DNA from: Methanocaldococcus sp.
GTDB taxonomy: Archaea; AGJL01; Methanococci; Methanococcales; Methanocaldococcaceae
Reading direction: 5' to 3'
DNA: 64,000 nucleotides
Assembly: GCF_024490875.1 (NCBI RefSeq)
Contig: NZ_JACCLX010000016.1
Span: forward strand, 1 to 64,000
Each line of letters starts with the position of its first letter. The stretch's first letter is position 1. Positions 9,946 to 20,642 of this stretch are shown piece by piece. The translations under genes and the position numbers were made by a program. The notes beneath the pieces were generated by a model. The model was not told the DNA's origin. It worked only from the letters and a program-made list of their open reading frames with translations, and ran no database searches.

Positions 9946-10650
9946 ATGAAAAAAGTTTCAATAGTAATTCCTGCATATAATGAAGAAAAAACAATAAAAA
10001 AAATCTTAGAAAAAATTTTAAAAGTTAAGTTACCCTTAGAAAAAGAAATTATAGTAGTAAATGATGGTTCAACGGATAGAACTAAAGAAATAGTTGAAGA
10101 ATTTATAAAGAATCATCCAAATGAAAACATCAAACTTATAAATAAAAAAAATGAAGGAAAAGGTAGTGCTTTAAAAGTAGGGATAAGACATTCAACTGGT
10201 GATATAATAATAATTCAAGATGCTGATTTAGAGTATGATCCAAATGATTACCTTAAATTAATAAAACCAATATTGGAAGGAAAAGCAAAAGTTGTATATG
10301 GATCAAGATTGAGAAATCTTAAAAATAAATATTCCCATTTATCGTTTTTAATAGGAGGTTTGATAATAACCTTAATTACAAATATTCTTTATTTTACATT
10401 TTTAACTGATGAGCCTACATGTTATAAAGTATTCCACAAAGAATTGAAAGATATCTTAATAAACGCCGAAGGAGATAAATTCGATTGGGAACCAGAAGTT
10501 ACTGCAAAGATTTTGAGGAAAGGCTATAAAATTTATGAAGTGCCAATAAACTATTATCCAAGAACCTTAAAAGAAGGTAAAAAAATACGATGGAATGATG
10601 GAGTTGATGCAATTTTAACACTTTTAAAATGGCGATTTAAAAAATTTTAG
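9946..10650 (+). CDS. Family 2 glycosyltransferase, DPM1-like
   Basis: This is a GT-A fold enzyme of 234 residues, probably loading a sugar from a nucleotide donor on to dolichyl phosphate. Visible motifs are [21 protein letters not shown], the metal-binding DADLEYDP and the TDEPTCYKVFH segment typical of DPM1 relatives. It has a single hydrophobic stretch near residues 130-150. The ribosome site is GGGGG. Its immediate upstream partner is a GT-C-like membrane protein, which would be a natural acceptor of the lipid-linked sugar. The sugar is unknown. Confidence 0.85.
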   Translation: MKKVSIVIPAYNEEKTIKKILEKILKVKLPLEKEIIVVNDGSTDRTKEIVEEFIKNHPNENIKLINKKNEGKGSALKVGIRHSTGDIIIIQDADLEYDPNDYLKLIKPILEGKAKVVYGSRLRNLKNKYSHLSFLIGGLIITLITNILYFTFLTDEPTCYKVFHKELKDILINAEGDKFDWEPEVTAKILRKGYKIYEVPINYYPRTLKEGKKIRWNDGVDAILTLLKWRFKKF

Positions 10651-10657
10651 AATAATA

Positions 10658-12466
10658 TTATTTCACTTTTAAAATAGTTATATTATTTTTACAGTATATT
10701 TTTTCAAAATATGAACTATTTTTAAAGAATTTATAATTTACAGATGAATTTTTTGGAATAAATATATATTCTATGTTATTATCTTTACAAAATTGAACAA
10801 ATTCTTTATAATTGTAGTTCCAAGTATAGTTAATTATCTCTTTTGCAGTGACATTTTTAAATGTATTTAAATTACCATAACAAAATACACACTTATTATT
10901 GGTAAATATTGGAATAAATTGCCCAGCATCTTGACCAAAATTTAAAAATAGTTTATTAGTTATATTATTTTCATTTATAAAATTGAAAACTTTTATTTCT
11001 TCATTACCTACTAAATAAAAATTCCAATAAAATTTTGGAGATTTTTGATATGTTACAAATGCATGATATCCTAAAATAATTAAAATAATCCCTACAATTA
11101 AATATTTTTTGTAATTATTTAAAAATCTATTACTTAAATAATATAATCCACAACCATAAAACAAAGGCATTAATATTTGGAAATTATAAAACCATCTTGT
11201 ATAATTATATAAAGCACTGAAAAATGGTATTTTTAATCCAAAGAGGTATCTATTTAATAACCAAAATATCATTAAAATACAGTAAAAAATGAAAAACCCT
11301 TTCTTATTTTTTATTAAAAATATACTTCCAAAAATATACAGACCAATATAAATGAGTGAGACCATCAACAAAAGTAATATTGTATAGAATCCATATGGTT
11401 TAGATATTAAATCTAAATATAAAGATATAACTGAGGCAGATCCAAAACCACCTAATATTACCACACCTATTATTTTATAAATATAAACAACAGAAATATA
11501 TTTAGAATTATTTACATGAGAGTAATTAATAATCTCTCTAATAAGTTTTGAATATATAATTACCATAGAGGAAACTATTGAAATTAAAAAATATTTCATG
11601 TAATTGATAATATTTTCATAATTTTTATAAATAATTTCCCATAATATCAAAGAAATAAGAAATAACACTAACATTAAAAATGGAAATGAATGTGTAAATA
11701 TTAAACTAAATACTCCAAAACTAAACAAATGTAAGTAAATATTATCTCCACTATTTCTATAATTCATTAAAAAAGCAATTAATATTAAAAATATACTGTA
11801 TCCTAGGGTGTTAGGATATATTGCCTTTAACAAAATTCTATAAAATTCATAATTTAATGGAACAAATAATGCAGTATATAAACCTAAACCTTCCTTTAAA
11901 CTTTCTCCTATGTAATAATGTGCTAATACAAATAAAACTATTGTATAAAACTCTATAAAATATATAGTCTTAGGAATTTCTTTAAAATCTATAGATAAAA
12001 AATATACAAAAGAGTGAAATCCAGAAGGATAAGACCAATATCTCTTAAATTCTTCATTTGTGTAGAATATAGTTTTTTCTAACATAATAGCTTTAATTTT
12101 ATACATGTGAAATTGTGAATCCCACATCTCGCAGGGATATTTTGGTAATACAAAATAACCTATAATTAAAGAAATTAAAATAATAAACAATAATATCCTA
12201 AGTTTTAATGAGTTTGTAAAGTTGAATGAAAATATTAAGTTTATATTTTTCTTCCAATATTTTTTATAGTAAAATATACAAGCAATAAATAATGGCAGTA
12301 TATATAACAGTTTATACATAGGAATTCCTAAAAATGATAAAACATAAGAAACCGATATGATATATAACACTGTAATAAATGGTGTAGTTATTACTTTCTC
12401 TTCATCTTTCAATGGATTTAGTAAATATATTAATAACAATATTAATATAAATAATAGTATTTCCAT
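10658..12466 (-). CDS. Polytopic membrane protein, GT-C-like
   Basis: This 602-residue protein has about twelve to fourteen hydrophobic segments and a C-terminal soluble tail of about 120 residues. The first long outer loop holds CEMWDSQFHMYKIKAI (around residue 115), a WD...H pattern seen in archaeal GT-C-like membrane proteins. The tail (QDAGQFIPIF, CVFCYGN) looks like an outer-facing domain. It lies tail to tail with the DPM1-like gene and divergent from the permease at 12500. It is probably an envelope glycosyltransferase, but the family name is not certain. Confidence 0.55.
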   Translation of the reverse strand: MEILLFILILLLIYLLNPLKDEEKVITTPFITVLYIISVSYVLSFLGIPMYKLLYILPLFIACIFYYKKYWKKNINLIFSFNFTNSLKLRILLFIILISLIIGYFVLPKYPCEMWDSQFHMYKIKAIMLEKTIFYTNEEFKRYWSYPSGFHSFVYFLSIDFKEIPKTIYFIEFYTIVLFVLAHYYIGESLKEGLGLYTALFVPLNYEFYRILLKAIYPNTLGYSIFLILIAFLMNYRNSGDNIYLHLFSFGVFSLIFTHSFPFLMLVLFLISLILWEIIYKNYENIINYMKYFLISIVSSMVIIYSKLIREIINYSHVNNSKYISVVYIYKIIGVVILGGFGSASVISLYLDLISKPYGFYTILLLLMVSLIYIGLYIFGSIFLIKNKKGFFIFYCILMIFWLLNRYLFGLKIPFFSALYNYTRWFYNFQILMPLFYGCGLYYLSNRFLNNYKKYLIVGIILIILGYHAFVTYQKSPKFYWNFYLVGNEEIKVFNFINENNITNKLFLNFGQDAGQFIPIFTNNKCVFCYGNLNTFKNVTAKEIINYTWNYNYKEFVQFCKDNNIEYIFIPKNSSVNYKFFKNSSYFEKIYCKNNITILKVK

Positions 12467-12499
12467 TCTCTTTCACCTAGCAATACTTGGTGAGTTATA

Positions 12500-13693
12500 A
12501 TGCTAAATCTTCCATATTTAATTTTAGGCATAATATGTGGAACTATTACAGGTTTATTTCCAGGCATTCATCCAAATAACATTGTTGCATTGTCGTTCTT
12601 AATTATACCATTTTTTGGAGTAGATAATTATATTCCATTTTTAATTGGTTTAGTTATAACTCATTATTTTATAAATTTCATCCCATCAGCTTTTTTAGGG
12701 GTGCCTGATGATGAAACTGCAACCTCTGCTTTACCAATGCATAGATTAACATTAAATGGAAAAGGTTTTGAAGCAATTGTATTGGCTGGATTTGGAAGCT
12801 ATTTAGGTGTTATTTTTTCAATAATTATTACTTTATTTTTAATATTTATCTTAAATGTTGATATTAACTCTTTTTATCATTCAGTAAAGCCATTAATTCC
12901 TTTTATTTTAATTACTTTTGTTATTTATCAAATTTTAACATCAAAATCAATTTGGGAGATTTTGGTCATATTTTTATCAGGAATATTTGGAATAGTTGTT
13001 CTATATTGCAATAATGCTTATAACATAACATTAACAGCAATATTTACCGGAATGTTTGGGATTCCTTTGCTTATAAATAATTTAAAAACCTACAAAATAA
13101 AAAGTCAGATAATAACATTCCCTGATTTTAATATAAAGTTTTTAAAATCGTCTTTTTTTGCTTCTATTGTAGGATTTTTTAGAATATTTTTGCCAGGAGT
13201 TAGTGGAGCCCAATTAAACTATATTTTGAGTAAAATTTTAAGTGAAAAGGATTTGAAAAACTTTATAATATCTCAGGGGAGTATTATTTTATCTAATGAA
13301 GTTTTTTCTTTACTCTCTATAATTTTTATAGGAATTGGTAGAAGTGGAGTTGCAAGAGCTATACAAATTCTAAATGCTAATATTGATATAAATATAGCAA
13401 TATTTTCTATTCTAATTTCTTCCACAATTGCATTAATTATTCTGATAAATTTGTCTAAATACATCCTTATTTTTATTAGAAAAGTTAATTTTAAATATCT
13501 ATCTCTATTTTTTATAATATTTTGCTCACTTGTAATAGTTATTGGAAGTTATAATACATATTTAAGTTATCATATTATTGTATATTTAACATCAATTTGT
13601 ATAGGACTTTTAGCATTAAAAAGTCAATCCAATCTATCAAATATGATGAATGTCTTAATATTTCCAACGATATTGTATTTTTTAATGGGATAA
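12500..13693 (+). CDS. TctA-like (DUF112-related) permease
   Basis: This is a 397-residue membrane protein with about ten segments. The N-terminus GTITGLFPGIHPNNI and the following FLGVPDDETATSALP block resemble the paired glycine/proline motifs of the tripartite tricarboxylate transporter TctA family, in an archaeal single-gene form. No TctB or periplasmic TctC is adjacent, so transport of tricarboxylates should not be assumed. The start is ATG after GGTGAG. The next gene begins one base after its stop, so they share a transcript. Confidence 0.7.
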   Translation: MLNLPYLILGIICGTITGLFPGIHPNNIVALSFLIIPFFGVDNYIPFLIGLVITHYFINFIPSAFLGVPDDETATSALPMHRLTLNGKGFEAIVLAGFGSYLGVIFSIIITLFLIFILNVDINSFYHSVKPLIPFILITFVIYQILTSKSIWEILVIFLSGIFGIVVLYCNNAYNITLTAIFTGMFGIPLLINNLKTYKIKSQIITFPDFNIKFLKSSFFASIVGFFRIFLPGVSGAQLNYILSKILSEKDLKNFIISQGSIILSNEVFSLLSIIFIGIGRSGVARAIQILNANIDINIAIFSILISSTIALIILINLSKYILIFIRKVNFKYLSLFFIIFCSLVIVIGSYNTYLSYHIIVYLTSICIGLLALKSQSNLSNMMNVLIFPTILYFLMG

Positions 13694-13694
13694 T

Positions 13695-14651
13695 ATGGAT
13701 TTAAAAAGTCAGATTTTAAATAAAAGAACGATACTTTCTTTTATAATATCTTTGGGAATACTTCTATATATCTTTTCAAAAATAGATTTGGATAAATTAA
13801 TATTAATATTAAAACATACAAAGATTTTTTATTATTTTTTGGCAATAGTAATGTTCTATACTGCAATATTAATTAGAAGTTATCGTTGGAAAATTTTCTT
13901 AAAAAATGTGAATATCGATTTAAAATTAAAAGATGCTTTTATAGTGTATTATCTTTCAATGTTTGTAAATTCATTAGTTCCTGCTAAGTTAGGGGATATT
14001 TATAGAGGATACTTATTAAAAAAGAAAACTAATAAGTCAATATCATTGGGATTTGGGACTGTTTTTATTGAAAGAGTTTTTGATTTGGTAGCGATGATTA
14101 GTTTATTATTTATCTCTGCTTACTTATCTTTTAAATCAGATATTCCAAAGGAAATAATTTATTCAATAAAATGGGGAATTATTATAATTTTATTTTTGAT
14201 TTTTCTAATTTTTGGTTTTTTAGTAGTTAATAGTAAGATAACTTTAAAAAATAAAAAATTAGAGGCAATATTGATTAATTTTGAGAAAGGTTTAAAATCA
14301 GTAAAACTAAATACTCTCCATTTATTGATAACTTTATCTTTTATTGGATGGTTTATTGAGGGACTGACTATTTATTTTATATTTTTAGCATTAAATCTAA
14401 ATTTAGAAATCTTATTTGGAGTATTTTCTGATTTAGCGTCTTCTTTATTAACTGCAATTCCTATAACTCCATCAGGACTGGGAATTGTAGAGTATGCGTT
14501 AATGTATATATTAAAACTGAAAAATATAGATGAAAATACGGCCTTTGCAGTTCTTATTTTATATCGTCTAATATCATATTTCTCAGTTGTATTGTTTGGG
14601 GCGATAATGTTTTATATCGTTGAGGGAAATATTCTAAAAGAATCTAAATAG
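13695..14651 (+). CDS. Flippase-like membrane protein (UPF0104 / LPG-synthase TM family)
   Basis: This 318-residue protein has about seven to eight membrane segments. Family landmarks are RSYRWKIFLKN (residues about 62-72), YYLSMFVNSLVPAKLGDIYRGYLL (about 88-111) and PITPSGLGIVEYALM near the C-terminus. Members include AglD-like proteins of archaeal glycosylation and the transmembrane part of MprF. Its position after a permease and close to a DPM1-like enzyme fits a lipid-linked glycan role. Exact substrate unknown. Confidence 0.75.
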   Translation: MDLKSQILNKRTILSFIISLGILLYIFSKIDLDKLILILKHTKIFYYFLAIVMFYTAILIRSYRWKIFLKNVNIDLKLKDAFIVYYLSMFVNSLVPAKLGDIYRGYLLKKKTNKSISLGFGTVFIERVFDLVAMISLLFISAYLSFKSDIPKEIIYSIKWGIIIILFLIFLIFGFLVVNSKITLKNKKLEAILINFEKGLKSVKLNTLHLLITLSFIGWFIEGLTIYFIFLALNLNLEILFGVFSDLASSLLTAIPITPSGLGIVEYALMYILKLKNIDENTAFAVLILYRLISYFSVVLFGAIMFYIVEGNILKESK

Positions 14652-14688
14652 GACTTTCACGCTTTATATTTTTGCAAAAGTCCTATTT
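14646..14688 (+). terminator. Hairpin at 3' end of 13695-14651
   Basis: A perfect 12-base inverted repeat, AAATAGGACTTT at 14646-14657 and AAAGTCCTATTT at 14677-14688, straddles the stop codon. The loop is 19 bases and T-rich. It sits between two genes in the same direction and may mark the transcript end. The arms recall the palindromes near 20520 and 25590, so it may be a member of the same dispersed family. Confidence 0.5.
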
Positions 14689-14795
14689 AAAAATGAGAAT
14701 TATTAAATTACACTTCCAAAAATACAAGTATAAACATAAATATCTAAAACTATCATTATATGATAAAACAATAAAATATTATTGGTGATAATGTT

Positions 14796-16349
14796 ATGAA
14801 ACTTACATTTAACTTAAAAGGAAAATTAATTTTTAGTAAAGAGTTAGATGAAGATGCAAAAAAAGAAGTTGAAGAAATTTTAAAAAATGCTGACCAAATT
14901 TTTTTAAAAGGAGTACCTAAGGGAAAAGAGGATGAGGCGTCAAAAATTATAAACTATGAATTTGAAGGGAATATTTTAAAGATAACTATTGTTTCTGGAA
15001 GATATACAAGGGCTCATGAAGGATTAATTAGATTAAGAAAGCCATTAGCAGAAAAATTAGGAAAAAACTTTAAAATTGGAGTTAGAGGAATTGAAATAGA
15101 CAATTATGTAATAACAATAGAGACAGAAAATGATATATCTAAAAAATTAGAGGGAGTTAAAGTTCCAGAGTGTGAGGCAAAGGTTGAAGGGAATAAAATT
15201 ATATTGATATTTAAAAATATTGGAGAGAGTGAATTAAAGAGAAATATTATTGATAGAGCAATAAAGTTTGTAAAATCTGAGTTAGAAAAGGAAGAGGATT
15301 TAATATTTAAAGTTTGTAAAATACCACCTGGAACTATAATTAAAGAGTACAAAGCAAAAAGAAAAATAACTTTTGATAAAGATCCAACAGAAGTTGCTGA
15401 AAAATTAGGTTGGGTTAAAAAATTCCCCGGAAGAGGTCAGTGGTTTTATACTCCACCAATAACAGCATTGTTTAGGGCATTTGAAGATTTAATAGTTAAT
15501 GAAATTGTAAAAAAAATTGGCTTTGAAGAATGTCTATTCCCTAAATTAATTCCTTTGGAAATTATGTATAAAATGAGGTATTTAGAGGGATTGCCAGAGG
15601 GAATGTATTATGTTTGTCCTCCAAAAAGAGAACCAGAACTTTTCAACGAATTTGTAAATGAGATGATGATTAAAAAAGAGATTCCAAAAGAGAAATTAAA
15701 ATCACTACTTAGAGACCCAGGCTATGTTTTAGCCCCTGCTCAGTGTGAGCCATTTTATCAATTCTTTGAGGGAGAGATTATAGATGTAGATAAGCCAATA
15801 ATGTTCTTTGATAGAAGTGGATGGACATATAGATGGGAAGGAGGAGGAGCAAAGGGATTAGATAGGGTTAATGAATTTTTAAGGATAGAATGTGTTTGGA
15901 TTGGAAGTCCTGAATTCGTTGAGGAAATTAGGGACAAAACATTGAGATATGCTGAGAAATTGGCAGAAAAACTTGATTTAGAGTATTGGACTGAGGTTGG
16001 AGATGACCCATTTTACTTAGAAGGTAGAAAAAAGGAAGAGAGAGGAATAGAATTTCCAGAAGTTCCTAAGTATGAGATGAGATTACTTCTACCTCATATA
16101 AAAGACGAAAGAAAAGGAGTTGCGGTAACATCAGCAAATGTTCATGGAACGCACTTCGTTGAAGGTTTTAGAATTAAAGATTATATGGGGAGGAAGGTTT
16201 GGACAGGTTGTACTGGATATGGAATAACAAGGTGGGTTGTTGGATATTTAGCTCAATATGGGTTTGAATTTGACGATTGGCATCCAATAATAAAGAAAAA
16301 AATTAAAAAATTGCCAGAAGTTCCGAAATTAATAACTTGGCCAAAGTAA
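14796..16349 (+). CDS. serS: Seryl-tRNA synthetase, methanogen type
   Basis: This charges tRNA-Ser (and tRNA-Sec precursor) with serine. It is the rare type-2 SerRS of methanogens: 517 residues, an unusual N-terminal tRNA domain (1-165), and a class II core. Putative zinc ligands are Cys317 (in PAQCEPFY), Glu365 (in LRIECVW) and Cys472 (in TGCTGYG), matching the metal site known in the M. barkeri enzyme by spacing. [14 protein letters not shown] is motif 3. The start is ATG after GGTGAT. Confidence 0.96.
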   Translation: MKLTFNLKGKLIFSKELDEDAKKEVEEILKNADQIFLKGVPKGKEDEASKIINYEFEGNILKITIVSGRYTRAHEGLIRLRKPLAEKLGKNFKIGVRGIEIDNYVITIETENDISKKLEGVKVPECEAKVEGNKIILIFKNIGESELKRNIIDRAIKFVKSELEKEEDLIFKVCKIPPGTIIKEYKAKRKITFDKDPTEVAEKLGWVKKFPGRGQWFYTPPITALFRAFEDLIVNEIVKKIGFEECLFPKLIPLEIMYKMRYLEGLPEGMYYVCPPKREPELFNEFVNEMMIKKEIPKEKLKSLLRDPGYVLAPAQCEPFYQFFEGEIIDVDKPIMFFDRSGWTYRWEGGGAKGLDRVNEFLRIECVWIGSPEFVEEIRDKTLRYAEKLAEKLDLEYWTEVGDDPFYLEGRKKEERGIEFPEVPKYEMRLLLPHIKDERKGVAVTSANVHGTHFVEGFRIKDYMGRKVWTGCTGYGITRWVVGYLAQYGFEFDDWHPIIKKKIKKLPEVPKLITWPK

Positions 16350-16418
16350 AAATTTAAATTAATTTATTATTTTTCACTTTTTAATTTTAACTTATTATAT
16401 TATATTTACGGTGAGAAA

Positions 16419-17861
16419 ATGATAATTAAAAAAATAAAGATTAATATTTCTCCATTAGATGTTTATGAACAAATATGTGGAGAGAATACTTTTTTATTAG
16501 AATCTGCCGAAGGAGTTCCAAAGGTTGCGAGATATTCAATATTAGGAAAAACTGAAGGAAAAGTAATATTCAAAAAAAATAAGTTAAAGGTTGAGAGTTT
16601 TACAGAATTGGGTGATAAGGTTAAAGATTTAGAGGGAAAATATGAATGTCCATTAGACGCTTTAAGAGTTGTTAGAAATGAGTGTCTTAAATATTTAGAT
16701 ATTGGCAATATTGAACCTGTGCCAAGATTTAAAGGAGGATTAGTTGGATATTTAAGTTATGATATTATTAGATACTGGATTGATTTATCTAATATTACTC
16801 CAAAACCTGTAAATGACTTAAATTTTCCTGATGCAGAGTTTTTCATAGTCAAGGATGTTATATCATTTGACTTAAAAGAAAAAACAGTTAATTTAATATC
16901 TGACAATGAAAAAAACATTGATGAATTAAAAAAAATTATAGAACAAGTTAAATTTAATAATGTTGAGAAAAAAGAAAAAGAAGAAAATATTTCCAATGAT
17001 AGAGAATTAAAGATAAAATCTAATATGAGTAAAGAAGAATTTATCAATGCAGTTAATAAGGCTAAAGAGTATATCTTTGCAGGAGATATATTTCAAGTAG
17101 TTTTGTCAAGAAGAATTGAAATTGATTTAAATGATTTAAATCACCTAAAAATTTACAAAAAAGTTAGAGAAATTAACCCCTCTCCATATATGTATTATTT
17201 GGACTTTGGAGATAGAAAAATTATTGGCTCCTCACCAGAAATTTTAGTAAGAACTGATATGGTAAATAAAAAGAGGTTAGTTATAACAAGACCAATTGCG
17301 GGAACTATCGGAAGAGGAAAAACTGAAGAAGAAGACAAAAAATTAGAAGAACAATTATTGAATGATGAAAAAGAGAGATCTGAACATGTTATGCTTGTAG
17401 ATTTAGCAAGGAACGATATTGGAAAGATATCAAAATTTGGAACAGTTAAAGTTACTGATTTTATGGTAATAGAAAAATACTCTCATGTTCAGCATATTGT
17501 TAGCAATGTAGTTGGTGAATTAAAAAATAACTACGATTCATTTCTTTCTGTAAAGGCTACATTTCCAGCGGGAACTTTAAGTGGAGCTCCAAAAGTTAGG
17601 GCTATGGAAATCATTGAAGAGTTGGAAAAAACATATAGAGGTCCTTATGGAGGAGGAGTTGGCTATTTCGGATGGGATGACTTGATGGATATGGCAATAA
17701 CAATAAGAACTTTTGTAATCTCAAAAAATAAGGGGTATATACAAGTAGGTTGTGGAATTGTAGCAGATTCTATACCAGAAAAAGAATGGGAAGAAACTGA
17801 AAAGAAAGGACTGGCTAATGTTAAAACAATTGAGAGTCTAATGAAAGAAAAATATAAATAA
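16419..17861 (+). CDS. trpE: Anthranilate synthase component I
   Basis: This converts chorismate to anthranilate with TrpG-supplied ammonia. The tryptophan feedback motif LLES is near the N-terminus (TFLLESAEG). The chorismate-binding core has [38 protein letters not shown] and [12 protein letters not shown]. Length is 480 residues. No trpG or other trp gene is adjacent, so the pathway is dispersed. The start follows GGTGAG. I see no leader peptide or attenuator. Confidence 0.95.
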   Translation: MIIKKIKINISPLDVYEQICGENTFLLESAEGVPKVARYSILGKTEGKVIFKKNKLKVESFTELGDKVKDLEGKYECPLDALRVVRNECLKYLDIGNIEPVPRFKGGLVGYLSYDIIRYWIDLSNITPKPVNDLNFPDAEFFIVKDVISFDLKEKTVNLISDNEKNIDELKKIIEQVKFNNVEKKEKEENISNDRELKIKSNMSKEEFINAVNKAKEYIFAGDIFQVVLSRRIEIDLNDLNHLKIYKKVREINPSPYMYYLDFGDRKIIGSSPEILVRTDMVNKKRLVITRPIAGTIGRGKTEEEDKKLEEQLLNDEKERSEHVMLVDLARNDIGKISKFGTVKVTDFMVIEKYSHVQHIVSNVVGELKNNYDSFLSVKATFPAGTLSGAPKVRAMEIIEELEKTYRGPYGGGVGYFGWDDLMDMAITIRTFVISKNKGYIQVGCGIVADSIPEKEWEETEKKGLANVKTIESLMKEKYK

Positions 17862-17862
17862 G

Positions 17863-19446
17863 TTATTTATTCCAAAATTCGTTATAAAATAGATCAAAAT
17901 CTTGGTTGTATTTTTTGCCTATTTTTAAGGCAATTTCAGCCTTTGCCAATTCTCTCCCAAAATATGCGGCATGGTCTAACTTTTTTATTAAATTTAACCT
18001 TATTGCAGTTTCATAAATCTCCTTTGGTTTCTTCCCTCTAATCATCAATGTAGGTTCTCTTCTTTTGTTAAAATATATAACTACAATCTCTTTATTTTTT
18101 CTATCAATTTCTATTTTAAAACTACCTTCGTCTAATATTTGTTTTTTATTCTCCTCAGCTTTAATTATTGGAACATTGTATCTATTAAATGTATATTCCT
18201 CATCAAATCTTTTATCTTTATAATTTATTAAATTAAATCCTACATCTTTGGGTAATGAATTTCTCTTTTTAGCTAAAAACATCATTTTTGAAGCAATTTT
18301 TAACTCTTTTATAGAGAATTTACATTTTGCACTGGCCTCAGGAGTAAATAATATATTAGCATTAATTTCAGAGGCTATTGCCGCTAATAATGCATTAACT
18401 CCATTACTATCAGCATCAAAAAGTTCAGTAACATTTCCTACACCAAAAAATAAAGGTATATTATTTCTTTTTTTAAATTCTCTACAGGCAATTACACTCT
18501 CTATAAAGTTACACCCAAAGTTATTTATTGGCTCTAAAATAGGATCTGCAACTATTTTTTCTATTCCCTCATAAATCAATTTTTTTATAATATCTTCTAA
18601 GGATTTAACTTTTCCCTCAATAGTTTCTGGAACATAGTTTTTTTTATAGTTTGTTGGTAAAACAACTATTGCAGTGTCAGAATCTTTTAAATAAGGTAGT
18701 AATTCATTTAAATTTCCACCATCAACGCTTAAAATCATATCTACTCCCAAATTAATTGCCTCTATTAATTCATTAGTGTTTAATGTATCTACACTAACTG
18801 GCTTATCAGTAATATCTCTAACAATTTTTAACATATTCTTAATTTTATCTTTGTTGTTTTCATTGCTAACCATTCCTAAATCTATCATATCAGCCCCACT
18901 TTCTAAGTAATATATTACTTTTTCCTCTAATTCCTTTTCATTTAGCCATGGAGCATGGACTATTTCTCCCAAAACTCTCATTGGAAATTTATCACCAACT
19001 TTTAAAGAACCAATTTTTATATCTCCTTCTCCCAGTTCTTGCTCTTCTGCTTTTTTTATCTCCTCCTCACATTTCTTTTTAATAATCTCTAAAAGTTGTA
19101 AATCAGCATAATCCTTTGTAGAAAGTTTTATTTTATCTAAATTTTCTATAAGTAAAGGAAGATCTGAGGCATCTCTTGTAGATTTATAACATTTTATTCC
19201 AGTTTCCTCTTCAACTTTCTTTAAATCATGCCTTATCAATCCAGTAACTAAAACAAAATCGTAAATATCTTTTAATTTTTTGCCTAATTTATCTTCTAAT
19301 TTTTTGATTTCTTTAATTATTAAATTAGGAGTTAAAAAAGCGGCTACTGATATATTGGCGATATGAACATCAACAAACTCATATTTTTTTATAGCATTTT
19401 TAACTTTTTTTTCTGCCAACTTTCCAGTTATTATTAAGATTTTCAT
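17863..19446 (-). CDS. Dihydropteroate synthase-related protein
   Basis: This 527-residue archaeal protein has an N-terminal domain of about 160 residues, a pterin-binding TIM barrel and a C-terminal DUF4346-like domain. Barrel landmarks are MIDLGMVSNEN, KPVSVDTLNTNE and IVADPILEPINNFG. The family is annotated as dihydropteroate synthase-related, and its true reaction, presumably in methanopterin or another pterin route, is not established. The start is ATG 19446 after GGGGAT. It converges tail to tail with trpE, with one base between the stop codons. Confidence 0.82.
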   Translation of the reverse strand: MKILIITGKLAEKKVKNAIKKYEFVDVHIANISVAAFLTPNLIIKEIKKLEDKLGKKLKDIYDFVLVTGLIRHDLKKVEEETGIKCYKSTRDASDLPLLIENLDKIKLSTKDYADLQLLEIIKKKCEEEIKKAEEQELGEGDIKIGSLKVGDKFPMRVLGEIVHAPWLNEKELEEKVIYYLESGADMIDLGMVSNENNKDKIKNMLKIVRDITDKPVSVDTLNTNELIEAINLGVDMILSVDGGNLNELLPYLKDSDTAIVVLPTNYKKNYVPETIEGKVKSLEDIIKKLIYEGIEKIVADPILEPINNFGCNFIESVIACREFKKRNNIPLFFGVGNVTELFDADSNGVNALLAAIASEINANILFTPEASAKCKFSIKELKIASKMMFLAKKRNSLPKDVGFNLINYKDKRFDEEYTFNRYNVPIIKAEENKKQILDEGSFKIEIDRKNKEIVVIYFNKRREPTLMIRGKKPKEIYETAIRLNLIKKLDHAAYFGRELAKAEIALKIGKKYNQDFDLFYNEFWNK

Positions 19447-19555
19447 AATATCCCCATTAAACAACTAAATTATTTATAAATATTAAATTACAAAGCTATA
19501 AATAAAGATTTGACTAACACAATATAAATAAAAATTTGTTGTTTTGGGTGGAAGT

Positions 19556-20257
19556 ATGAAGTTTATTAAAAAGAATGATATTGATTTTGATGAACCACTA
19601 ATTATTGAAGCGTTTCCTGGAACTGGATTAGTTGGAAGTATCGCCGCCTATCAAATAATAAAAGAATTGAAATTAAAATACTTTGGATACTTTGAAATAG
19701 AGGGAATTCCTCCAATAACTACAATTGAAAATGGGACTCCCTATCCACCAGTAAGGGCTTATGCAAATAAAAATTTAGTTATACTCTTTTCAGATGTAAT
19801 TATACCACCAAACAGTATTAATAGATTAGCTGAATTAATAGTAAAAACTTTTTCAGATAATAAGCCAAAGTTATTCGTTTCACTTGGTGGATTAATTGCT
19901 GGGAAATCAGAAAAAGTTTTTGGAATAGCCAACAAAGAGAAATTATTGGAAAATTTAAAAAATTATGTTGAAATATTTAATTTTGGAGTTTTAGGAGGAA
20001 TTAGTGGAAATTTATTAATAAAATGTGATGATAACGGATTTGACGCTATTGCACTCTTGGCAGAAACTGTAGGAGTTCGTCCAGATCCAAGAGGAGGAGC
20101 TAATTTATTAGAAGTGTTAAATAAAATGTTTAATTTAAATGTTAATGTTGAGAGTTTAATCAAAGAGGCAGAAAATATAGAAAACAAACTCAAAGAATTG
20201 GCTGAACAACATTTAAAGATGATGTCTAAGAAAAAGGAATATCCTATGTATATCTAG
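19556..20257 (+). CDS. PAC2-family protein (proteasome assembly chaperone-like)
   Basis: This is a 233-residue protein. EAFPGTGLVGSIAAYQI at the N-terminus is the family signature, and GVRPDPRGGANLLEVLNK near residue 180 is conserved in the archaeal branch. The C-terminus is a charged helix. PAC2 relatives help assemble the 20S proteasome in eukaryotes and the archaeal role is inferred. The start is ATG 19556 after GGGTGGA. The stop codon is followed at once by the first palindrome of the 20258-20583 cluster. Confidence 0.8.
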   Translation: MKFIKKNDIDFDEPLIIEAFPGTGLVGSIAAYQIIKELKLKYFGYFEIEGIPPITTIENGTPYPPVRAYANKNLVILFSDVIIPPNSINRLAELIVKTFSDNKPKLFVSLGGLIAGKSEKVFGIANKEKLLENLKNYVEIFNFGVLGGISGNLLIKCDDNGFDAIALLAETVGVRPDPRGGANLLEVLNKMFNLNVNVESLIKEAENIENKLKELAEQHLKMMSKKKEYPMYI

Positions 20258-20583
20258 CCATAGAGGGGGTTTCACCCCCTCTATTGGTATACTTCCCCAT
20301 TAGTTTGTATTTTTATTTCCATAGGGCTCTGCCCTATTGTTATACGCCGCATAGAGGGAAACCCTCTATTGCTCCATAGGGGGCTCCGCCCCCTATTGGT
20401 ATACCCCCGAATATTTGCCTTTTTGTTTAATTTTGGGTATCCCGAACCATAGGGGCGTAACCCCTATTGGTATACCCCAAAATTTTTTGATGAACCTTTT
20501 AGAAAAAGGTTCATACCAATAGGACGAAGTCCTATGGTTCGGATACCCGGGATGCATTATCTAGCTTCGCTCGATAATGCCTC
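20258..20583. repeat. Cluster of small palindromic repeats
   Basis: This 385-bp gap between genes holds at least seven hairpins. Five share the form CCATAGGGG-loop-CCCCTATTGGTATA: 20258-20287, 20319-20339, 20350-20371, 20374-20398 and 20447-20470. A sixth in inverse orientation is at 20517-20537. Further palindromes lie at 20493-20512 (GAACCTTTT/AAAAGGTTC type) and 20553-20580 (GCATTAT...ATAATGC). Loops and arm lengths differ while pairing is kept, which suggests selection on structure or successive insertions. Local GC is well above the surroundings. No gene fits. Confidence 0.75.
20512..20583 (-). repeat. Double-hairpin element, copy d
   Basis: Read on the minus strand this is AGAGGCATTAT-hairpin-ATAATGC, then ATCCCGGGTATCC, then CCATAGGA-CTTCG-TCCTATTGGTAT. 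The order and linker equal those of the elements at 541-606 and 30753-30821, although the arms of the first hairpin have changed together (ATTATC and GATAAT type in place of ATTGCTTC and GAAGCAAT). Confidence 0.65.
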
Positions 20584-20642
20584 TCAAATTAAATATCTAA
20601 GGAAGATAGAAATAATATTCTATTGGCTTATTTGGTGAAATT

